A stretch of DNA of 5,556 nt from Bacillota bacterium (GTDB lineage Bacteria > Bacillota_A > Clostridia > DSM-8532), in contig JAFADM010000132.1 in the NCBI GenBank assembly GCA_023424865.1, positions 1 to 5,556 of the forward strand, written 5' to 3'. The notes under the pieces are model-generated. The model worked only from the letters and a program-made list of their open reading frames with translations. It had not been told where the DNA came from and did not search any database. This document shows, piece after piece, positions 5,537 through 5,556 of the stretch (its first letter is position 1; every line of letters starts with the position of its first letter). Made by a program: the position numbers and the translations under genes.

Positions 5537-5556
5537 GGAAAACGGGGCTTATAAAG
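5537..5556 (-). terminator. Partial terminator of the gene upstream of spoIIQ, cut by the window edge
   Basis: On the minus strand the window opens with CTT, TAT, AAGCCCCG and then TTTTCC. CTT and AAG pair around a TAT loop, and CCCCG followed by T residues looks like the 3' arm and tail of an intrinsic terminator. The 5' arm would lie beyond base 5556. In many clostridia the preceding gene is spoIID, but nothing of it is visible here. Confidence 0.5.

Noticed and set aside
1..5556. CRISPR arrays, insertion sequences, tRNA or rRNA genes.
   Set aside because: I saw no spaced direct repeats, transposase, terminal inverted repeats with target duplications, or cloverleaf-like segments anywhere in the window.

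Overview
The window comes from an endospore-forming Firmicute, most likely a clostridium-like member of the class Clostridia. The evidence is a near full-length SpoIIID at one end and a SpoIIQ-type LytM protein with an apparently intact zinc site at the other, plus GGAGG-type ribosome binding sites, AT-rich intergenic DNA and U-tailed terminators. I cannot place it to genus. All five convincing genes are on the minus strand, so transcription runs from high to low coordinates.

In transcription order the window opens with the probable end of an upstream gene's terminator (5537-5556). Next come a good sigma-F-type promoter (5482-5510) and spoIIQ (5462-4521), then a hairpin terminator (4456-4486). 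A 409-bp AT-rich gap (4112-4520) follows. It holds a second strong terminator with no obvious gene in front of it (4317-4351) and several perfect palindromes. A compact three-gene unit then runs from 4111 to 509, with gaps of exactly 18 nt: a two-helix membrane protein (XpaC-like by context), an anchored extracytoplasmic protein fusing a solute-binding-like domain to a von Willebrand factor A (VWA) domain, and a TelA-family 'toxic anion resistance' protein. A 14-bp-stem terminator (441-476) closes that unit. spoIIID (286-23) follows with its own sigma-E-like promoter candidate, and its terminator overlaps its last codons.

Functionally there are two layers. The outer genes belong to the sporulation programme: SpoIIQ is made in the forespore and forms the forespore side of the channel or zipper across the intermembrane space, and SpoIIID is the mother-cell DNA-binding regulator that acts with sigma-E. 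The inner unit looks like a separately transcribed envelope-stress or ligand-sensing module placed between these two genes, with a terminator on each side. Its parts are from known families, but the role of the combination is not established. It is the best candidate here for an under-described system. Whether it is expressed in sporulation cannot be read from the sequence, because I found no convincing promoter for it.
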